A stretch of DNA of 64,000 bases from Triplophysa rosa (GCF_024868665.1 NC_079898.1:25905358-25969357), one strand, 5' to 3'; shown: positions 19,626-32,453, counted from the first letter of the stretch. Numbers and translations are program-made. The notes: generated from the letters alone by a model not told the origin.

Positions 19626-21430
19626 ATAAAAAAAATGTGTCTGGATTTATAGTCTCGTTTTTCAAAAAATTAAAGGTAACGCCCTAACAAACTCCTAAAA
19701 CATCATCAGACATCTCACCGTCCGTTCCTTTATTTACTGTAATTCAGCAAAACAAGAATCACACGAGCATTCCTCTATAAATGAAAGCCATCCCATTGCC
19801 AGGAAAACATGAGCGCACACACACACACACCCTCTCACATACCACACTATTTGAATAGCCACGTCGCTGTCGAAAATATTTCAGGCTGTTCTGTGCTTTC
19901 TATTCCTGTGCGACTCTTTTACTGAACCAAACCACACTGAAGTGAAAGTTCTGTGATATGAACTTGGTCAAGTCGACATGCCTGAAAATCACGTGTGTGT
20001 TTTCTGACAGTTTAGCCAGAAATGAAACTCGTCTTCGCGTGGTTTTCCTCCGTGGAACACAAGAGAAGATATTTCGAGAAATGTCTCGGTGGTTTTGTGT
20101 TCATGTGTTGTTTGGTTATCAGCGTTCTTCACAGTGTCTTCTTTTGTGTTCTGCGGAGGAAAGAAAGTCGTACAGGTTTAGAAAGTGGATGAGGAAAACT
20201 GAAGGACTGCCATCAGTCAAAATTGAATTTGTCGAATTATTCTTTTCGAGTTTCCAAATACTTTTTGATGTGATTCTGACCTTGCTGTTTGATCGCATCA
20301 AACTGTGTGTGTGTGGTATAGTTACGCCCACAGTTAACCATCGCTCCAGAAAACCACGGGACCTCTGGGAGGCCGTGTATAAAGACGTACCGCTCCGGCA
20401 GAAGAAAGTGACCTGAAGTAACCTCTGCTCACATGTCTGGACATTCCTGCCTGCTGACACCTCTCATTACGCCATTAGATCTGTTAACCGTCACAAGAAG
20501 ATGCATTTTGTTATCAAAAGGACCTGCACACTTTCTTTAGTGGTGCTCAGATGGTATCATATTTTGACTGTCGCTCATTATACTTTGGTGTGTCACAGAG
20601 AGCAGATATGAGAATGTTTGGAATGTGAACAATGATGTTGTGCAACTCAGGGCCGTCAGATCTCGATCGTGTTTAGCTTCAATACAGTTTCACATTCGAC
20701 ATATTCGTGAGTCTCGTCTGACGCAACGAAACGTGCCCCGTTCAAACGCCATCGGACATCCCCCAGATCTACAAACCCACGTCTATATCTGGCATGACTA
20801 GTCATGTCAGGATGTGAGCATTTCAAGGACTTCTCTTTGTTCTGCTGTGACATCACAATGCAGTCAGATTCACATTCTCACCTGTGACCTCGACTTTAAT
20901 TGACAAGCGTTCAAAGCATGCAGGAACAGGCCTTCCCTGGAGAGACGCCGTGCTTGAGATTCCCATACACACCCAAATTCTTTGAAGTCTCATTTTCCCA
21001 CCTGGTTAAGAACAAAACCAGACCTTTTAACTTCAAGATCAAGTCATTGTAGATGATCAGACCGGTCACTGTTTCTCACACCCGAATGCGTTTTTACAAG
21101 CACAACTATTCCACAAATCTCAAAATGTTTTGGATTGAGTTGAACATGTCACGTCTGGCAATGTTTCACCCATCTGCTGTTGACTTAACCAATGGTGTGC
21201 ATTTCCTCTTGTTTATATTTGAAAAGTCTTTGAAAGTTTAATGCCAGGACACTTAACCTCACCCACAACTGCACACAGTCTGGCACACATCACAATGCGC
21301 TCATTGACTTCAAATGCACCATGGAGTTTTTCAAGTGAGCACTGGAGTCAGGAAACTGAAGTCACTGTTGTCAAGGCGTTGACTGTGACCGTTCATTCAC
21401 AACCTGCAGAGAACATTTGAATCGTGTGTC
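19626..21430. other. intergenic: no gene seen; one decayed element at about 20035-20190
   Basis: Downstream of anapc1. The section with gtggaacacaagagaagata and tcttcttttgtgttctgcgg is a decayed palindromic-element copy. A CA run lies at about 19814-19830. The rest is unique-looking sequence with no supported exon on either strand. Confidence 0.6.
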
Positions 21431-21559
21431 AGATGAAGTGGGCGTCACCAAGAGAGCTCAAGAGAAAGTCTGTCTGCGGACCTGTGAGTGACTCCACATG
21501 AATGAGTCAAGTGAAGAACGTGCGTGATTTCAAAGGAGGGAAAACGATCAAGAAGGGTG

Positions 21560-22460
21560 CTTTTTGAATATTCACAGAGGAACTTGCCCGTGCGCATTTG
21601 CGCAGACTCTCCAAAGTCCCTTGGACACTTGCGCACAAGCGCAGCTCAAGTCTCTGGGTAAGTCACACTAAAACTGCACTTGAAATGCACCGTTTGTCAA
21701 CATGAAGCATTTATATTTTTAAAATGTCATAAATAGCTTGCTCGGGCATTATTTTGCATTCTATTTCATGTCTGAAACTCTTACTGTTAGGCGCACTCAT
21801 CTGCTCTCGTATAGAAATGAGTCAGAATTTGAACGGACACCTGAAGCGCGAGACCTCACTATTAGATCTATACACTGTGGATTTACTCAATGCATATTAC
21901 GCGATATATCACACTGTCATTCACTGAAAAGCAAAGAAACGCGTTAGATGAGTTCTTACGGGTCATTTTTAATCGTATTGGGCGCTCGGCGAAGATAAGA
22001 GGAAGCCTGCGGTGGAAGCATGAGATAGTGCTTCTCACTTCCTGTTCCTCTTCAGAAAAAGGCACTTAATTGGAATATACATGCGTGCGTGTAACTTAGA
22101 GATCTGCATATGGCAACGCACGAGCGTACTGCGCGATATGCGCAGCAGAAATGATATAAACGCTTCACATCAAACCTCATTCTGCTTCCCTGTTTAAAAG
22201 TAAAGAGCATTTGCGATCCGACAGCGACGCGTTTGACCCGTTATGAGAGGCCCGTCCCGCGGTTACTAGCTACTGTGTCGAGTCACGTAGTTAGTAGGTG
22301 TGTTCGAGAACTGCGCGCGGCGCTGCGCTGCGCAGACCCATCGGCTTGTGACTTCAAAGTACATCGATCTCGCGATGTTTTGATGTCAGACGCCGATCCC
22401 CTCAGCGAAGTCGAGCGCCGGAGCGCGCAGATGTGACGCAAAGCGCGTCCTGTATAAACG
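21560..22460. promoter_or_regulatory. CpG-dense, promoter-like patch
   Basis: CpG dinucleotides are far denser here than in the flanks, with several NRF1-like half motifs (gcgcatttgcgcag near 21591, gcgcaagc-type, gatatgcgcagcag near 22135). Two TATAAACGC boxes are seen (TATAAA at 22155-22160 and 22453-22458). A consensus donor, CTGG|GTAAGT, sits at 21658. No recognisable coding exon is attached, so this may be a lncRNA or distant-gene promoter, or simply an unmethylated patch. Confidence 0.35.
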
Positions 22461-23994
22461 CCCACTTGGTTTTTACGAGCTAGATATCAACTATCTTTTA
22501 AAACGTTCCTCTTCTCCTCGAACTTTCTTTCGTTTTCATGCACGTGAACAGTTAAAAGCTACATAAATATATGACTATAGAGGTGATCGGATGCACTTTA
22601 TTTTACAGTATGTGTGCACTTTTAAGTGTACCTACCCTACACAATCTGGCAACCACACGGGCTTGGTAGGCTGTGGGTCTGGGAAGTAACGTTACTGTAC
22701 ATACTGGTGTAAAACAGGACTGTAAAATAGAGTCCTAGCAGTCGATTTCTATTGCTGTTAACACACATGACCCAAATATTAAAATATACTACAGTATAGA
22801 CTACAGTTGATCAATTCACTGTAGTTAATAGTGTGATTTACAGGAAGGACAGGACAGAGTTTGAAACACAAATAATGAGCAGACCACTATAAAAGTACCA
22901 TGTTTGTAGTATTAGGATGGATTTTGGGAAACATGATCTATTTAGACAACCATGTAAATTATAGGCTAGTAAAAATTCAGTAACATGGAATATACAGCAT
23001 GAATGTGCCTCCAAATCCACATAGGCCACTGAGTTGTCTTGGTGTTTTTGTTATGGTGCTTATTGTCTGAAGTAAAGAAAATCCAGTTATTCATGGAGAT
23101 GAAATGCACCATGTTCACATTTTACGCTGCCCCCACATCTACTTTTAGTTAGGCAACTTTGGTTTCCAGTAAAACCTGTTACTGGTGGCCGTAGAGAGAC
23201 GGAAGTGGTGACATTGAAACTTACATTCATAAAAAGTCTGTGTCTAGTCTTTTGTTCTGCTTCAGATGGGTTTGAAATGACTGTACTCTGATCGGAGAAG
23301 TTTTGCAGTATTCTGGTGGTTGAATGGATTCACATAACGCCTTGAAATTCAAACTTTGATGAGATTCATCTTTAGCTCCATGTTTGACTGTGTGAGAGGG
23401 AAACCACAAAATCACTAGGCATGATTTGTCTTTTATGATTCGTAAGACTCGGAAAAGATAACAAAATACTCTAAAACAATACATAGCAATGTATAAATAC
23501 GAGAAACCTATGAGGTGATTGAAGTGAAAGCCATGATGTGCCGCTGTGAACTTGCTGCCGTGTGAACTCTTAAGGCCACGTGTTTCTCTTAGCCTAGTGC
23601 GCCATCTAGTGGACATTTTAACTACACTGATTCATACTTTATCTGAGGGAAAATGAATTCATTTACTGTCAGTCGCAGGAGGCTTAACCAGTGGAGTTAA
23701 ACCACCATCTTTTTGACAGATTAGCCAAACCTGAGTAATTTGATCAAGAAGTTTAATTAAAAACCACAGTATCCTAAGTACATTAGAAAATGGATTAGAA
23801 ATCGGACTTTATATTATATGCGATAGTACATTTTTCTGCATTAAGATTGTATTTCCTGCATTATTTTTTATTTTTCATCTAATCTTGTTTGTTCCGTTTG
23901 TAGATGTTTTTATACAGTTTAAAAATCCTAGTTATTTTGTAAAAAAAAGTGTTTTAAATTAATGCCCAGACAAAAAAGGATTATATATATATAT
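22461..23994. other. intergenic: ACTATAGTA-type fragment, otherwise unique
   Basis: A short tract at about 22775-22835 (aaaatatactacagtataga) belongs to the TATAGTA family. The remainder, including a minus-strand 129-codon open frame at 23227-23616, shows no recognisable protein or splice structure. Confidence 0.5.
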
Positions 23995-24008
23995 NNNNNN
24001 GATATATA

Positions 24009-24042
<34 letters not shown>
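23984..24042. repeat. (TA)n microsatellite containing a 6-N assembly gap
   Basis: TA repeats run on both sides of nnnnnn at 23995-24000. The gap length is a placeholder, so the true repeat length is unknown. Confidence 0.97.
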
Positions 24043-24045
<3 letters not shown>

Positions 24046-24593
24046 CTAGTGATTTTGGCAAACAAATTACATCAGTGTTGAGAGGACAGTCCTACAGGAG
24101 CTATCTGGTGATTTTTCCTTGATCCACAAGGTGGCAGTATTTACAACATTTCTGATGTACGGCACTCAGGATTGTGACCTTTAACCCACCTGACCTGCGA
24201 GTCAAATGGCGTCATTAGAAACGAGTTGTTCCATTCTAATCAATCCTTCAGATGGCGCTTTAAATGCATTTTTGTATGTAATCAGTCCCTCACAAAGGTT
24301 CATAATTCACTTCCAGATCACAGTTTTCGCAGTAAGTGTTCATTTCATGAATGTTTAAACTGGCTTTGATGTGTATTTATATTGAAGTATAGGCTATTCG
24401 CGTCAGCAACCCTTAAGTGTTTATTGTTGCAGCCAGTCACCTGCTGACAGAACAGTGTTTCTGTAGGAACATCAAAAAAGACCGAATTTCTTTAAATAAG
24501 CATCTAACAAAGGTATCGTACAGACTTTTGGTGTCTATGTGAGACTTAAATGACAAGTAATAAATGAGCTAAACTAGTGCGTTTGTGTCAATG

Positions 24594-24680
24594 TCCGTTG
24601 AAAATGAATTTCTGCGACGTGTCAAGCAAGTGCGCCGCCATATTGGACCGGGCAAGACTGCGCTATAAACACAAAGGTAA
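24594..24680. promoter_or_regulatory. small CpG patch with a perfect YY1 site
   Basis: GCCGCCATATT at 24634-24644 is the complement of the YY1 consensus AANATGGCGGC. The surrounding 80 bases are CpG-rich. YY1 sites of this form typically lie near transcription start sites, but no downstream gene is visible. Confidence 0.3.
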
Positions 24681-25085
24681 ACGGGGAGCTGCGGTTTTTT
24701 CTTGGGTAAAACACAACGTTGAACGTTTCCGTATTTTCTACCAATTTCAAGGGTCTAGCGTCTACGTTTAGTACTGAAACTTTCGTCCAGTTATTTGTAT
24801 TCTTAATAGTTCCAATGCTATTCATTTTTTATAAAGAGTAGGCTAAATACGATCAAGCATTGAATTAGTTTAAGGTTAACAGTTGTGGAGACACCCTTAA
24901 TGTAATATATTTAAAGTAAGTGAAATGTGCAGGTTTTTTGTGTATCATTTTATCTCTTCTTGTGTGTTGTCTTCTTAACCTTCGAAATCGGTTGAGAAGT
25001 ATACAGTAGACATAATTGTGCTTTTAATTGGCTACAATGTTGTCTTCTTTGTGCATGTTTTTTTCGATGAATATCATTTTTATTT

Positions 25086-25356
25086 GAAGGGATAGTTCAC
25101 CCAAAAATTCAAGTCATCATTTACTCGCCCTTTTATCATTTCGAACCTGTATGACTTTCTTTCTTCTGCAGAACAAAAAAGAAGATATTTTGAAGAATGT
25201 TGATGACCGAACAGCGGTGGCACCCATTGACTTCTATCTAAGTGAATGGCTGCCATCGCTGTTCGGTCAACAACATTTTTCAAAATATCTTCTTTTGTGT
25301 TCTGCGGAAGAAAGAAAGTCATACAGGTTTGACATGACAAGAGGGTGAGTAAATTA
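25086..25356. mobile_element. 'GTTCACCC' palindromic element, ~270 bp
   Basis: Ends gaagggatagttcacccaaa and gagggtgagtaaatta; inner arms match well (gaagatattttgaagaatgt against acatttttcaaaatatcttc, and gaccgaacagcggtggc against gccatcgctgttcggtc). A compact hairpin-forming copy. Confidence 0.82.
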
Positions 25357-25424
25357 ACTAGCACGTTGATGTAGTCTTAAAATTCCCAGATGTTTTTAAA
25401 CCTTATCGTAGTAAAGATTAAAGT

Positions 25425-25500
25425 AGCCTATGCTAGTATTTTCTTCAATTTACTGTAGTAAATACTTTATAGTAAATACTAAAGTATACTACATTTTTTT
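25425..25500. repeat. TATAGTA-type dispersed repeat fragment
   Basis: tttactgtagtaaatacttt and atagtaaatactaaagtata are typical of the low-complexity family that recurs at 27500, 28440, 29130, 31960, 47780, 49960 and 50340. Confidence 0.55.
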
Positions 25501-26459
25501 CCATGTGGGTAAAGTTAATCTTTATTATTTCTCGTTAAAACATATTAACCACATGGTCTTAGTAACCATAGTTTAACCATAATATCTATAATTTGTATGG
25601 CAATAGGAATGATAATCAGTCTGCCAAGAACCTTTTATGATCAAACTTTGACTATTTTCTAAACGGGCCAGAGTACAAAGTCCAGGAATCATTATTCTGA
25701 GTGTTGTATCTTGGCATGTCAAACAATAGCCACAAGCCTTTCTTTCAGTCTGCAGAAATGCGCAGGATTAAATGCACCGGTCATGTGAGCTTTCTCAAAT
25801 GATTATTGAACGTCTTTAAGGGTCTTTTGTGTTTGACAGGCTCCTCTCAGGCGTTGATGGGATGCCGTGTCCCCGAGGAGCGTGTAACAGGAGATTATTG
25901 ATCAGGTGTTTTGTGAGGGTGACGGATCACATCCAGTGAGAATGCGTGCGGAGCGAGTTCTCACAGAGACGCAGCTGCACGCGGAACACGGGGGGTGTGG
26001 CTTTAAATAAAATTGAAGTTTGTTTCAAGGCATTTTTCCGCATGCAAATGAATTGACGTGCTGGAGGCACGTGACGGCGTGCAGATAGACGAGGAGGAAC
26101 AGTAAACTTCACTCTCACCTCTTCAGCCTGTTTTGTGATGCAAATGGTGTTGGGATGCTGCTGCTCTGTATATTCACCACAGAACGTCTGAAGTGTGAAA
26201 TGGCTTTACACTTTCTGGAAAGATGCCGTCCTCCTGTAGTATGTGTTTCGTGAAGGGGAAGTGTGTCATTTGTTGTTCTAGTGCCTCAGAAACGACCGGC
26301 TCATCTCTTTTTCAGTGAGCTGTGTCTGTTAAGCGCTAGAGGGCCTCGACAAACACTTTCACAGGGCCTCAAGGTGACTTCAATGAATTCAAAATAGTGT
26401 CAGACGGAGGCTAAAGCAAGTCTAAAATCAGGGTTTTTTACGATGAACGTACATCAGGA

Positions 26460-26690
26460 AATAGTGTATTCACCATCGTGTCATTCGAACCCTGTATATT
26501 ACCTCTTTGTTCAGTGGAACACAAAAGAAGATATTTTGAGAAATGTCTCAGTGGTTTTGTGTTCATACAATGGAAGTCAATGGGGGTCAGTGTTGTTTGC
26601 TTTCCAGCGTTCTTCAAGACATCTTCATTTGTGTTCTTCAGAAGAAGGGTTTGAAATGACACGAAGGCATTTTCTCTTTAATGATCTGTC
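26460..26690. mobile_element. palindromic element, decayed copy
   Basis: cagtggaacacaaaagaaga and catttgtgttcttcagaaga are inverted, with acaatggaagtcaatggggg near the centre; same broad family as 25086-25356. Confidence 0.62.
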
Positions 26691-27499
26691 ATTCATAACA
26701 CTGCCTGCTTGTTAAATCCAGTTTGTAGCCTCACGGCATGGAGCGATGCACATGTGTTCTGTAAAAGTTCACGTATGACCCTAAATGACTTCGGTGTGTC
26801 ACTGGGTGATGATGTAAAACTGAAACAGAGATGATCTACTCATTAAGGGGGCAAAAAATCCACATCATAATGAGTCATACAGTATTCGCTATTGCAAAGC
26901 TCGAAATGTGCATGTTCATATATAGCAGACCTTTATCAGGACTACTTTGCTTTTCTCTGACGTTGTTCACTTCAGCTGCAGATTTCTCTTCAGAAGATAT
27001 CTTTTTACTTGTGTTGGTTTGGTTTATTAAATCAGCCCAATATAGATCCAGTGCCAAATCAGTAGTACTGTAGAAGTTGCATATTCCATCACACAAAAAT
27101 ACTTGGACACTCTTCTAATGTTTGTTGTGATGCATAAAATATAAGTACTGTGGTATATACTGTAAAACGTTGCTGTAATTTGGCAGCAGGTGTGTCAGTA
27201 ACTTACTGTTCATTTCTAATTTAGTTTTATGCATAAACTTACTTAGTTTATTTATTTTCTTTCGTAAAACAAGACAAAATATCTTAGGTCACTTTTCTTG
27301 TTATGTAAATGTATCGTAATTTAAGATGTTTTAAATACTTTTACTAGAAAACAAGACAAAAATTGTTTCGAAAGAATGTTATTTTTTGCAGTGTTGCTGT
27401 GCTCATGCCAGTCTCTTCTTGCTCATTTTGAATTGAAAGTGTTTTAATTTTGATTAAAGTAATGTGGAAAACAGTACTAATGGGAAAGAAGAGTAAAAA

Positions 27500-27780
27500 A
27501 ACGACAGCAAAGTGTACTATAGTGTTTACTGTAGTAAATTGTAGTGAATATTTACTGTTTTAAACCTTACTATGGTAAAGCGAGGTTCTTTTCCAAACCA
27601 AACACTGTAGTGCTTTAAATCTCACTATAGTAAAGTAAGGTTCACTATAATGTTTTGAACTTTACTATGGTAAATACTACAGTACACTACAGTATTTACA
27701 ACTCTACAGTTTATTCATTCATCACCAGTAATAATAGTTGTAATACTACATTTTACCATAGTAATAATGATAATTCAGAG
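27500..27780. repeat. TATAGTA-type tract
   Basis: Repeated short palindromes such as ctatagtgtttactgtagta and ttactatggtaaatactaca fill this stretch. Low information and no coding potential. Confidence 0.6.
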
Positions 27781-28390
27781 CTATATTCAGAGCTCTAGGG
27801 GGAAAAGGGTTTAATGTGTGTTTAGAATAGATTAGTTCATGTCTGTGCAAAAGTCGCTGGACCGATACTGCATTGTTTTGGGCGGTTGTCAGGAAGCTGC
27901 TACACGGTTGCTAAGGTGTTGCTAGCATGTTTCCATGTGTTTGGACAGTTGCACGGGTGATGTGAAAGATTGTTGCACACTACTTTGTGGTTGCTAGTGT
28001 GTTCTGGGGGGACACATCAGCCCACCCCCTTTGATAAGCGACATCATTTCTACTCATCGGTTTGTGTTTGGCAAGTGTCTGATAATATAACAATTTATAT
28101 TTAATTTAATTTATGTTAATTTGTATTATTATTTTACTGTATAATAATTGTATTAAATAAACAATTTGCTGAATGGGTCCTGTAGTTCGGTCGCATTTAA
28201 AGAAAGCGTATGGTACACTGACATCTAGCGGTTCAGCTTGGTATTGCATTCTAACCTCAAAATATTGGAGAGACGAGTTTAGCCAAGTAACGCTTCTTCT
28301 CGGTTTCTTTTGATTGTTATCAGATATAATCTACAGGTGCTCTATTGTTTGTGAATGTGTACCGGAAGTTCAGTTGGGGGGTCACAAAAG

Positions 28391-28402
28391 TGCGCATGCG
28401 CA
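28391..28402. promoter_or_regulatory. perfect NRF1 palindrome TGCGCATGCGCA
   Basis: Exact 12-base palindrome matching the NRF1 core YGCGCAYGCGCR. The flanks have few CpGs and no exon, so it is a sequence match only. Confidence 0.4.
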
Positions 28403-28434
28403 GTAACGTTTCCTTATGTTGTTAAGATGAAACC

Positions 28435-28600
28435 GTCTATAGTCTTTACTATAGTAAACTATTGTAAACATCATGGATACTGTAGTGTTTTGGAATCCTA
28501 CTATAGTAACTACTAAAAAGTACTATTCTACGCTATTTACTATGGTTTATCAGTTTACTATAGTAAATACTACAGAACACTATAGTTTCCAAAACAATCT
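28435..28600. repeat. TATAGTA-type tract
   Basis: tttactatagtaaactattg ... gtttactatagtaaatacta; inverted-repeat rich, same family as at 27500. Confidence 0.6.
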
Positions 28601-30400
28601 GCCAAATCCATACATGTAAAAGCAAATTTTGCAAATTGAATATTGGAACAATGGGGGTAAGGGGCCGTGTAAAAAGTTTAGACTTTGCGTATAAGCGAAG
28701 ACACGTCTTGATTGCTAGCGACATGATTTCATGATGTCTCTCAAGGTTATTTTAGTTTACTATTAAAATTAAAACTTTGAAAACGTTCCTGTTCATTGAA
28801 ATCAAATCAAATATTGACCTAAAAATTATTGGAAAAACTTAACTCAAGGACTGAAGTAAGTTTATAGCAGTAAAATTATAACTAAAAACATTAAACATTA
28901 AAATATAGCAACATTAAAAATCAACCAATAAATTATAAAATGACAAAATCATACCAAAATTACTAAAACTTTAACTGAAATTGACACAAAAACTAAAAAT
29001 CTAAAATAAAAGCTAATTTAAAATATGAATAAAACTCAAATCAAAAGGGCGCTTAACCTTAAAATGTAACTAGATCATAAAAACCTTGCCCAAATGATTT
29101 GTGCGGTCATTTAATTATGTGTACTAATGCTATAGTATAACTACAGTAATGAAATGTAGTACACTGAAGATGGCTGTAGCAAATGCTTCAGTATACTATA
29201 CTGTAGTATTTTTTTCATGGGGTATCATTCGTGTTCATTGTGTTTTCCGAGGTCTTTTGAGTAAAGGAAGTAGGGAAATCATATTTTGCTAATGCAATGT
29301 GATAGTTTGTACTTAATGAAGCTGACGGTTCATGCTTTAGCTGCTAATCTGTTCGGTTGAACTGCTTTGGCTTATTTAAGAAAGGTTAAAGGACAACCTT
29401 GTGTAGAACACTGACCATGGCATTGAAGTAGAGACCCTCAGCATCCCACAGACCCACGACCTTAAAATCAGCCCTAACAACTTCTTTATATAAAACTTAA
29501 AGCATCAGCGACACACATTGGTTTCATTTCATTTTTCATCTCTCCCACACACACCCATTCTCGGCTATCTCTCGGGGGTCAGCGTGCGTCCCCCTCTCCG
29601 CCCTCCCGTGCAGCTCTATGGGAACTTGTCCAGTCATCTGAGCAGCCATGAGAGGCATGCGGGGGAGAGGAAGTTGTGGTTTGGTGACTCAGCGTCATGA
29701 AACGTTCCGTACCGTTGGCCTTTGGTTCTCCTCGGCTCTTTGAGTCATCTGCATCCCTGTGGTCCTGTGAGATGGGTGTGTTTGTGAGGGGGAGGAAAGT
29801 TTTCTGCTCTGGTATTGTTCAGTGCTGAGCGTGCGGCTGTCAGGAGAGCCGGTGAATGGTAAGTCAATATCTGATCAATATTTACGGCGTGCCGGTGGGC
29901 TTTGAATGGGAGAAAGCGATGACGTACAGCTGCTCGTGGGGTGCAGAAGAATGTTGGGTCAGGTGATGGGCTCTGCGTGACATCACTTTTAGCGTGTTCT
30001 GCATCTTGTTTGATCTTGAACCTGTTACGATATTTCGGATGGATAAATCTATTTGAATTCAGACATCCAAACATTTTCATGTACTAAAATACTTTTTGCT
30101 GATGCCAGTCTTTGATTATGAACACATATGTTCTAGTATTTGCTTTCAATATGGGCCAAATCAGACCGACACTTCTAGTTGTGTCATCGAAACAATGATT
30201 TCATTACGATAGTTGTTATGGTCAAGAATTACAGTGCGTTTGTGATATTGGCTTCTGGTTGACGTTACACCTTCTAATCTGATTGTACTTGAATCATTTA
30301 TCGACAGCATTTTATTTTGTGACGCATGGTTTTGAGTCAGGTCATTGTGCTGCAAATAAAATGACATTTTCGTTCAACAGCATTTTCTGGTTCAAGTCAT
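28601..30400. other. intergenic: AT-rich stretch, then unique sequence
   Basis: 28740-29060 is very A-rich with many 'aaaactaaaa' runs; 29100-29220 is another TATAGTA tract. 29400-30060 is balanced unique sequence with open frames on both strands (29518-29700 plus, 29745-30080 minus) but no recognisable protein. Confidence 0.5.
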
Positions 30401-30404
30401 CTCT

Positions 30405-30525
30405 TAGAAAAATGAACCATGGTTTTACTATACTAAAAAAATAGGTTATATATTTGTAAACCACAAATGTACCATGGCCTCACCACAACAACCGTGGTAT
30501 TTGTAGTCAAACTATGGTACAAATG
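30405..30525. repeat. small 'ACCATGGTTT' inverted repeat
   Basis: gaaccatggttttactatac at the left and accgtggtatttgtagtcaa...ctatggtac at the right form an imperfect inverted repeat of a MITE-like kind. Confidence 0.4.
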
Positions 30526-30906
30526 ATAATCGGCCAAAAGACGTTGGTTACTGCGTTTTCCTAAGGGGTGTGTACTTAGTGGTGTAAAAACAGTGTACGT
30601 GTATCATCTTGCTAGCTTTGATGAGTCAGTGCTGTACATTCTGGAGCTTATTGTCTCCGGGATGGAAACGGAAATCAATGTGACCTTCTGTTTTTCCCAG
30701 AGACCCTTCAGATTTTTCCCAACCCAGCGTGGGAATAAACAGCCCCTTCTGCTCTATGTTTAGCTTGACTGTAGGCAGGAGCGCGTGCTCACGCTGGCTG
30801 CATCCCAGTTCACACGCTGTGTGTTCTAAACCGTCGACAGGATTTGAGATAATGCATCACAAAGTGTGCCAGATGTGCTCATGCGGAGTATTCATTTCAG
30901 CTGGGT

Positions 30907-31297
30907 TTTAAAGGGACAGTTCACCCAAAAATTTACTCACCCACATGTAATTTCATACCTGTATAAGTGACTTATTTTGGAAGATATTTGGAAGAATGTT
31001 AGCAATTTTTAGTTCTGGGGCATCATTGACTGCCATAGTAGGAAAAATGAAATGGTAGTCAAAGGTGCCCCAGAACTGTTTGTTTCCCTAAATTCTTCAA
31101 ATTATCTCAATTTGTGTTCCATCAGAACCAACTATGGCAGTGGATGATGTTCGAGAACTGAAAACGGAACATTTCTCCAAATATCTTTCTTTATGTTCAA
31201 CAGAATAAAGTCATTTATACAGATTTGAAACAACTTAAACAATGATGTTTATGTAAATCATGACATAATTTTCATTTTTGGGTGAACTATACTTTAA
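30907..31297. mobile_element. 'GTTCACCC' palindromic element
   Basis: Left TTTAAAGGGACAGTTCACCC and right ttgggtgaactatactttaa, with the inner gaagatatttggaagaatgt and tccaaatatctttctttatg pairs. Confidence 0.82.
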
Positions 31298-31454
31298 CAG
31301 TATGCATTCTTGCATGCTTTTTGGCATTATTACCCAACCTTGTGCACTGCAGAAGACGTTTTATTTTTTATTTTTTTAATTAGCAAAATTGTTTAGCTGG
31401 GAGCTAATGCTAACATGCAAACTGTTTGTTTGACAACCTGCTGTATACAAACAC

Positions 31455-31636
31455 CCCTGTTGAAAAAACTGCATATGCTGGGTTAGGTATGTTTTGATGC
31501 TGGTTTGACCAGCTTAAACCAGCTAAGGACCAGCACATGACCAACTAAGGACACATGACCAGCTTAAACCAGCACAAACCAGCAAACCATCATCAAAACA
31601 TACCAAACCAGCATATGTTGGTTTTTTCAACAGGGC
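31455..31636. mobile_element. 182-bp MITE ('CCTGTTGAAAAAAC...CCAGCATATG')
   Basis: Ends cctgttgaaaaaactgcata and tatgttggttttttcaacag are inverted. The inside is built from short aaccagc/gctggtt words, giving a strong hairpin. A familiar type in fish introns and intergenic DNA. Confidence 0.78.
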
Positions 31637-31959
31637 CAATATTAATTATATCCAAATAATTCCCTTGGAATCTGAGGATGCAAAAGAATCAAAATATTGA
31701 AAAAATAAGTTGGAAGTTGTTAATCAGAGCAGGCCATCCACTCACAAAAATAAAGTTTTTGTATTTTTAGGGTAGGAAATTTACAAAATATCTTCATGGA
31801 ACATGATCTTTACTTAATATCATAATGACTTTTGGCATAAAAGAAAAAACGATAATTTTGACTAAAAATAAAAATGAAAATACTAAAAATGTTCCCTTGC
31901 TACTTAAGACTGGTTTTGTGATCACAAATAAGTAATAACTTTGCCATAAAAACAGGGTT

Positions 31960-32180
31960 ACCGCACTTTTACTATAGTAAAGACATCTTCCTAAGGGTAT
32001 TGTACTGTCTTACTACATACTCAAAAGTATAAATTACAGTACTTTTAGGGAAGTACATAATTGTAGTTCATTGTATAAGTATGCTTACAGCTATTACAAA
32101 AAGAAACTACTTCAAGTGAATTTAGGTATACTTTATGTAGTAAGTAATGTCAGTGTACTAGTAGTAGTATATGTTTAAGT
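31960..32180. repeat. TATAGTA/AGTATACTT-type tract
   Basis: cttttactatagtaaagaca and later gtatactttatgtagtaagt words; low-complexity member of the same family. Confidence 0.45.
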
Positions 32181-32198
32181 GTACTATTTCAATACTCT

Positions 32199-32453
32199 TT
32201 AAAGTCACCATGAAATGGAAGTTGCGATTGTCTTCTTTTCCGTATCGTTACGTACATCCGAGTGAAACGGCTTCTGAAATTTGAAAAAAAAAAAAGTAGG
32301 GCGGGACTTCCTGTCGCCCTCCCCTAATTGATTGGATTGTTGTAAATTGGCCTGAAACACCACTCCAGTACCCATTGGAAAGCCAGTGTAGTCCTACCTC
32401 TTTTCCAGGCATTACATCACGAAGAGAATAGTTGTTTAGAGGGGAAGAGGAGC
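32199..32453 (-). mobile_element. partial TTAA-type MITE in opposite orientation
   Basis: Begins TTAAAGTCACCATGAAATGG then aagttgcgattgtcttcttt. This is the complement of the right end of the 32454-32819 element (acgatcgcaactttcggttc...ggactttaa). It runs directly into that element at the shared TTAA and lacks its own far end. Confidence 0.55.

Noticed and set aside
23227..23616. 129-codon minus-strand frame
   Set aside because: No motif, no splice context and an intergenic composition; chance length is plausible.
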